Source: Otis tarda (taxonomy: Eukaryota > Chordata > Aves > Otidiformes > Otididae). From it: 64,000 bases of DNA. The notes under the pieces are model-generated. The model was given only the letters and a program-made list of their open reading frames with translations. It did no database searches and was not told where the DNA came from. Below, one piece after another: positions 59,439-64,000 of the stretch (positions are counted from its first letter, which is position 1; each line of letters opens with the position of its first letter). The stretch covers positions 201,823,553 to 201,887,552 of the forward strand of contig CM048552.1 of the NCBI GenBank assembly GCA_026413225.1. Reading direction: 5' to 3'. Made by a program: the position numbers and the translations under genes.

Positions 59439-62400
59439 ACTAAGCAGCTTGGTAGACAGTAATCTTTGTGGTACTGACCGGTGTTACTGTAGATGTTTGT
59501 TATGTAGCATTAGTCTATAGATTTCGATACACTTTGGGATGACTTTAACAACGCCTGTCACCACAAGAATCAAGTCTCTCCTCGCTCCCTGCCACTGATT
59601 CCTGTCCTCAGACTACCTCCTACCATGGGCCAGCACAAGTGTTTGCATCTGTATGATAAACTGGGTTGGAGAGCTGGGCTTAAAATAAGCTTTTTTTTTT
59701 TTTTCCAGAAATGTGGGTTTTCATTTAGATAAGCTCCTTGATTGGGATCAACCTGGAGATGCCTCAGTACTTATGTCAGAATAACAAATGATGTAGCGTG
59801 AGAGTAGCAATGAACAGCCAAAGCAGAGCAGAGGGTTGGGAGTGTTTCTGCAAGAATGCACACGAAGCAACATGCTGACCTAATTTACTAAGAAGTTAGC
59901 AAAGCTACTGCATCGTATAAATTATGATAGTATAGGAATTAAACAGTTTAGTTGACTAGAAAGCAGGTTTAATCCTTTTGAAGTTAAAAAAAAGTAAAAA
60001 TGTATTTGTCCCTCCACCTCTATGAGATGAACATTTTGAGTCACCAGATGTGATTTGGAGACGTGAAACACTGAACCTTGTCTTTAATTTATGTTTTGAA
60101 AGACAATTTCTCTTTAAGAATCTTAGAGTTTCCAACAAGGGAGTACCAAGATCAAGTTGCTTGTATATAATAGAAGTTTGCTTTGTTTGTATCCAGTTTT
60201 AGCATTGGTACAAGTATCCATGCTCTATTTTAAGTGCTTTTATTTATAACCAGTAGGACACAACACTAAAGCACATACTACATGGTATCATAACATTCCA
60301 GAGGTCTATATGAGAACTGAGTTTTGCTGTTATTTGAACTTCTTGTCGCTTTGTTCCTAAGGAACTCTGAGAAAATAACAAGGGCTATCTTGTTGATGTC
60401 TACTACTTCATTAGTAATGCATTAATGTTCTGTTTACAGAGGCATGTTTGTCCTAGACAGTCAGCTGTGTTTGTGTTACAGCCATTACATTGATTGTGAT
60501 CGTTCTAACTGGACAATGGTTGAGCTTCATTTTAAAAAATGTGACCTGTTAACTTTAGTGATTCAGTCTAGAAATCATCGAGAATGGTGCTATGATAGTA
60601 ATAATGAAATAACAGTAATAGAAAGAACTGACATTAGGAGACTTATGGAAATTTCAGTGGTGGATCTAACATGAGCTAGATAGACCTTTTCAGTGGGTTC
60701 ATGCCTAGGTAAACAAATGGATCCTAAATTGCCATCTTGGATTAAGTCAGACCTTGAGTTTTTAGATTGCTAACTGCAGTAGCTTATTAACACGGAAACC
60801 TCACTGATAATTAATGGAAAGGAGAAGCTTGAGGCAGCCTGTCACCTAGCAATTGTTATCCACAGTAGTCTTCTTGACAGCAGCAACTACTGATAGTCAT
60901 CTCATAATGAGGTGAGTCATGAAAGCCGGTAACTCACCAGAGATTGTGAGAACAGCAGGCTGCTTGCATAGCACATACACTGTACAGTATTAATAGCTCT
61001 GTAAAAGATGTGTCTTGAACTGGACAGCAAGCACTTAACCAGAATTCTGAATTTCCGAGTGGGGAAGTTTTTTCAAGCAGTAACAGAATGAACCTTGAAA
61101 AGAACTGCAGTGACAAAGTTAGACACTGCCTGGTAACTGAGGAGTGAACAAGGCACAGGACATTCAATTTTGCAAAACATGCAAGCTCAGATAGATCTAT
61201 ACAAATTTTTTAAGCCCCAACTCCAAAGGTGTGTAGATACCTCCAGAACTGCAGAATTAACGGCTTCATCACAATATGGCTATGCACAAGACTGTAGGGA
61301 TAGATACAGAAATTAGCATATCCCTGTCTCTGTGAACGCATGGCAACGAAGGCTGTGATGTACTTTCGGTATTCCATATAAGAAACACAAAATAGCAAAG
61401 TAGCCTGGTGTTAAGTGTATGTTAAAGTCATGCTTCTTTTTTTTTTTCCAGTCTTGTAGCTACAATGCTAGCTTTAATTTGAATTATCAAGGCTTTTTGA
61501 TGTTTGTTTTACTGTTGCTGAGACCAATAAGCTTTGGACAGACTGTAACAAAATTGTGCAGTAGGCACCAACAGGTTCTTCCTGGAAAACTTGTAAGGAA
61601 CATGGAGCTCTAAATTTTTTTATTGAGAAGTTGACTATGGAGGGGAATGCTGGTGCTACCAAGTGCCAGGCTTAGTAAGGAGTTCCCTCTGATGAGCCCA
61701 CACTGGTATTCTTTGCCACTTCCACAAGAAAGAGTCTGTAAAAAAAATACCTCCTGGCTTTGAACAACCTCAGAGTAGCACGGTGATCAAATAATCTGTG
61801 AAACTAGGCAATTACACTTAAAATGTGTTTAAAGGGTGAATGCATTCAGCATTTTTTTTACAATTGAGAAAGAATGTTTCAGTGGGTATGTATTAGATAC
61901 AAAGGAACTATAAAGGTGAAGTAGCTGGACACCATTCTGAGCAAGATCAAGTACTGGAAAATGTCAATTCAGGTTTTCAATAATGACCCTAAAATTAGAC
62001 TTCAAAGCTTATTTTTAAGGCTTATTGTCAAAAGTTTTCGGCAGCCAATGTGAAATTATGTATGTGCTCAGGTTCAACTTGATCTTCAGACTACAACACC
62101 CAGTTCCATAGCTTAAAATTACACTAATACCCAAAGAAAATGATGATAAAAATAAAAAGCTATCTTTCGCCACTCCTTACTAAGTAGTCTCAACCCATTT
62201 CTTAGAATCATCTGTCCTGCCTTACCATCCTATGGTGTTTAATCTGCTCCATTTTCTTTGCCTTGCAAGTATGGTATATAACAGGTTCTAGGCTTGTAAA
62301 GCCCTCTCTTCTCTCTTTTTTTTTTATTCTTAGGAAAGAATTTAGATCTCATTTCTCTGTTTAAAAGCTTCAAGTAATCAGAATTCTCTAACCTTTTATT

Positions 62401-64000
62401 TGTTGTTTCTGCTAAATATCCTTTAAGTAGAGTCAGTAACAGTTTTCCAAGTTGCATTTCCACCTCGGACCATTTTTTCTCCAGACACTGTTTTCTTAAT
62501 AATTTCCCTAAACTTTTCTATTTACTTGTCATTTGTTTCAGCATTGAATAGCTGCTTCATCAATAATAAGCCATCGGTTTTATTGCTGGAGTGAAAGATC
62601 AAGGTAAAAAGTAGGGAGAAAGACAAATGAAATGAGGAGCCTGGGAAATGGTTGTTTGCCCTACGTTGTGTGCTTTCCTTCCATCAGCCACTGAATAGTC
62701 ACCAAACTACTTTCGGGGTGGGCGGGGGAGAGAAATCTTTTGCTGTTCCCTGAAGAAAATGTTTGTTGGACCACTGCCCTTCCAGGTTCACATCAACAGA
62801 TGTGAACTTTTCACCAAGCTGTGGTCAAGGAAATACTCTCTAAAATGAAATTGGTTTTATCTGCTTCTATACAAAAGCATTTGCACAACACAATAAATCA
62901 GCTTGGAGAGAACACTTCTCAGCAGTATGTAAACAAAAAGCTCTGACAGTTCAGGTCTCAGAAGTGCCTCCAGGGCAGTCCTAGAAGACACATCAGTTTC
63001 AACCATAATTTCAAATAACAGTCTTAAAGATGACATATATCATACTTGGTGTGAGATGCGCATCTTCTGATAAAAAAAACCCGCATGAGTAAACATAGTT
63101 TTATTGGTACCTTTCAAGTGCTGCAAAATGCAGTACTTAAGGGATGTTCATTATGGGCTTTTCTCACTTCTAATGCAGTCACTGTCATTGATTATTTGGA
63201 AATTTTATTGTAAATATCCACAGCTGGTTTTGGCTTGTTATTTACAGCGCTTCAGCTCTAGCCCACTTGTGTTTTAGCACCAGCTTCTACGGGTTATGGA
63301 GGAACTGTGAGCCTTTACACCAAAGTGGATGTTATTAAGAGGTCTTTCCCATTTTCATTAAATAGATCAAGAAATGATCAAAAATCATTGTGGTTAGAAA
63401 GCACCAGCAAAAGAAAACGTCTTGCTACCTGTGGAATATAAATGTCTCTCCGACGCTGTATGGGTGGTGTCCTCATAAGCTCCCCCAGCCGTGCTGTGCT
63501 GAGCTCAGACCTGCAGACAGTAATAATCAGTGCCCTGATCGGTGTCCACACCTGTGAAATGGGCCTTTTTCAACACTCAGCACTTTGCGTACCTTCGGCT
63601 TGTGCGGGCTTTAACTTTGGCGATCAGATGCAAGTCAGGGAGTTGTGGTTGTCTGAGGTTTGTTGCTCATTTCCTGAGAGAGACGTATCTTGTAAGAACC
63701 ACATGCACGTGCTTTGTAGTAGTAAAGGTTGTGGGACTGTCATCGGCTTTAGTGACTGGTGATGGAGAACTGCAGAAGCATGAGTACTAGATAACATGGT
63801 CTGAGGGGTTTGTCTTCCTTCATGAAACATATATGTCCCTGTTAATAATTTGCAGCATCAAATTGTAGACAACAGGGCTAGGAGAGACATGGGCATCTCA
63901 GCCAATTCCTCTCCACCAAGCAAGGTCAACTCTCTGCTAGCTGTTCCTACCGTGTGGATATCTCAGCTGTTCTTCAAGATCTCTGGTGATGGAAAACTCA
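59439..64000. other. Presumed intron sequence; no exon assigned
   Basis: AT-rich unique DNA with T-rich AG acceptor-like sites, for example T14 then CCAG at 59691-59708, and TTTTTTTTCCAG near 61452. None leads into a convincing coding exon. The best phase-compatible open stretch is 60441-60674, described under findings. No RNA gene or transposon recognised. Confidence 0.45.
59691..59704. repeat. Poly(T) run of 14
   Basis: T14 followed by CCAG. It resembles a polypyrimidine tract with a 3' splice acceptor, but the downstream frame closes after about 25 codons. Confidence 0.7.

Noticed and set aside
59691..59780. T14-CCAG acceptor followed by about 25 open codons in the right phase
   Set aside because: Too short, closes at TAA, and has no donor before the stop.
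61419..61613. Strong polypyrimidine-AG acceptor near 61452 with open frame
   Set aside because: In the phase required by the exon ending at 11515 the frame closes within about ten codons, so it is not a plausible second exon of that gene.

Overview
This window looks like bird nuclear DNA, probably from a neoavian species. The evidence is AT-rich non-coding sequence with many CR1 LINE copies, most of them cut short at the 5' end and several ending in the ATTCTATG-type octamer tail. There is also a solo LTR of the long GC-rich type I associate with avian ERVL-like retroviruses, and a single strong CpG island. I see no bacterial, phage or plasmid gene, no rRNA or tRNA, and no CRISPR array.

Layout. 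1-2272 is unique sequence with no gene that I can support. 2273-3416 is a complete solo LTR (2278-3411) flanked by 5-bp target-site duplications. 3417-10700 is unique sequence with three CR1 3' ends (about 6545, 7312 and 10071) and a perfect 12-bp-arm hairpin beside the third. A CpG island at about 10700-11790 holds the only convincing coding sequence, the first coding exon of a gene (ATG at 11373, splice donor at 11516). I could not identify that gene. From 11516 to the end I find no second exon that I trust, so 52 kb or more is probably intron, plus whatever lies 3' of it.

The presumed intron has seen repeated LINE insertion. It contains a CR1 3' end of a second tail type (22743), a CR1 reverse-transcriptase segment without its 3' end (28355), an inverted endonuclease-region CR1 piece (29498), a CR1 3' end (35294), and very old LINE debris (36080-37510). 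It also holds a long old antisense CR1 (37705-40870) split by a younger sense CR1 (39508-40527), and two antisense CR1 3' ends (56352 and 59093). The rest is unique AT-rich sequence with microsatellites, homopolymer runs and a few diverged tandem duplications.

Nothing here amounts to a new multi-gene system. The points most worth a second look are the unidentified CpG-island exon, the nested CR1 with a near-duplicate sequence at its 5' junction, the odd CR1 copies that lack 3' or middle parts, and a few palindromic or duplicated short sequences. All family assignments were made by reading the sequence. No alignment or database search was run.
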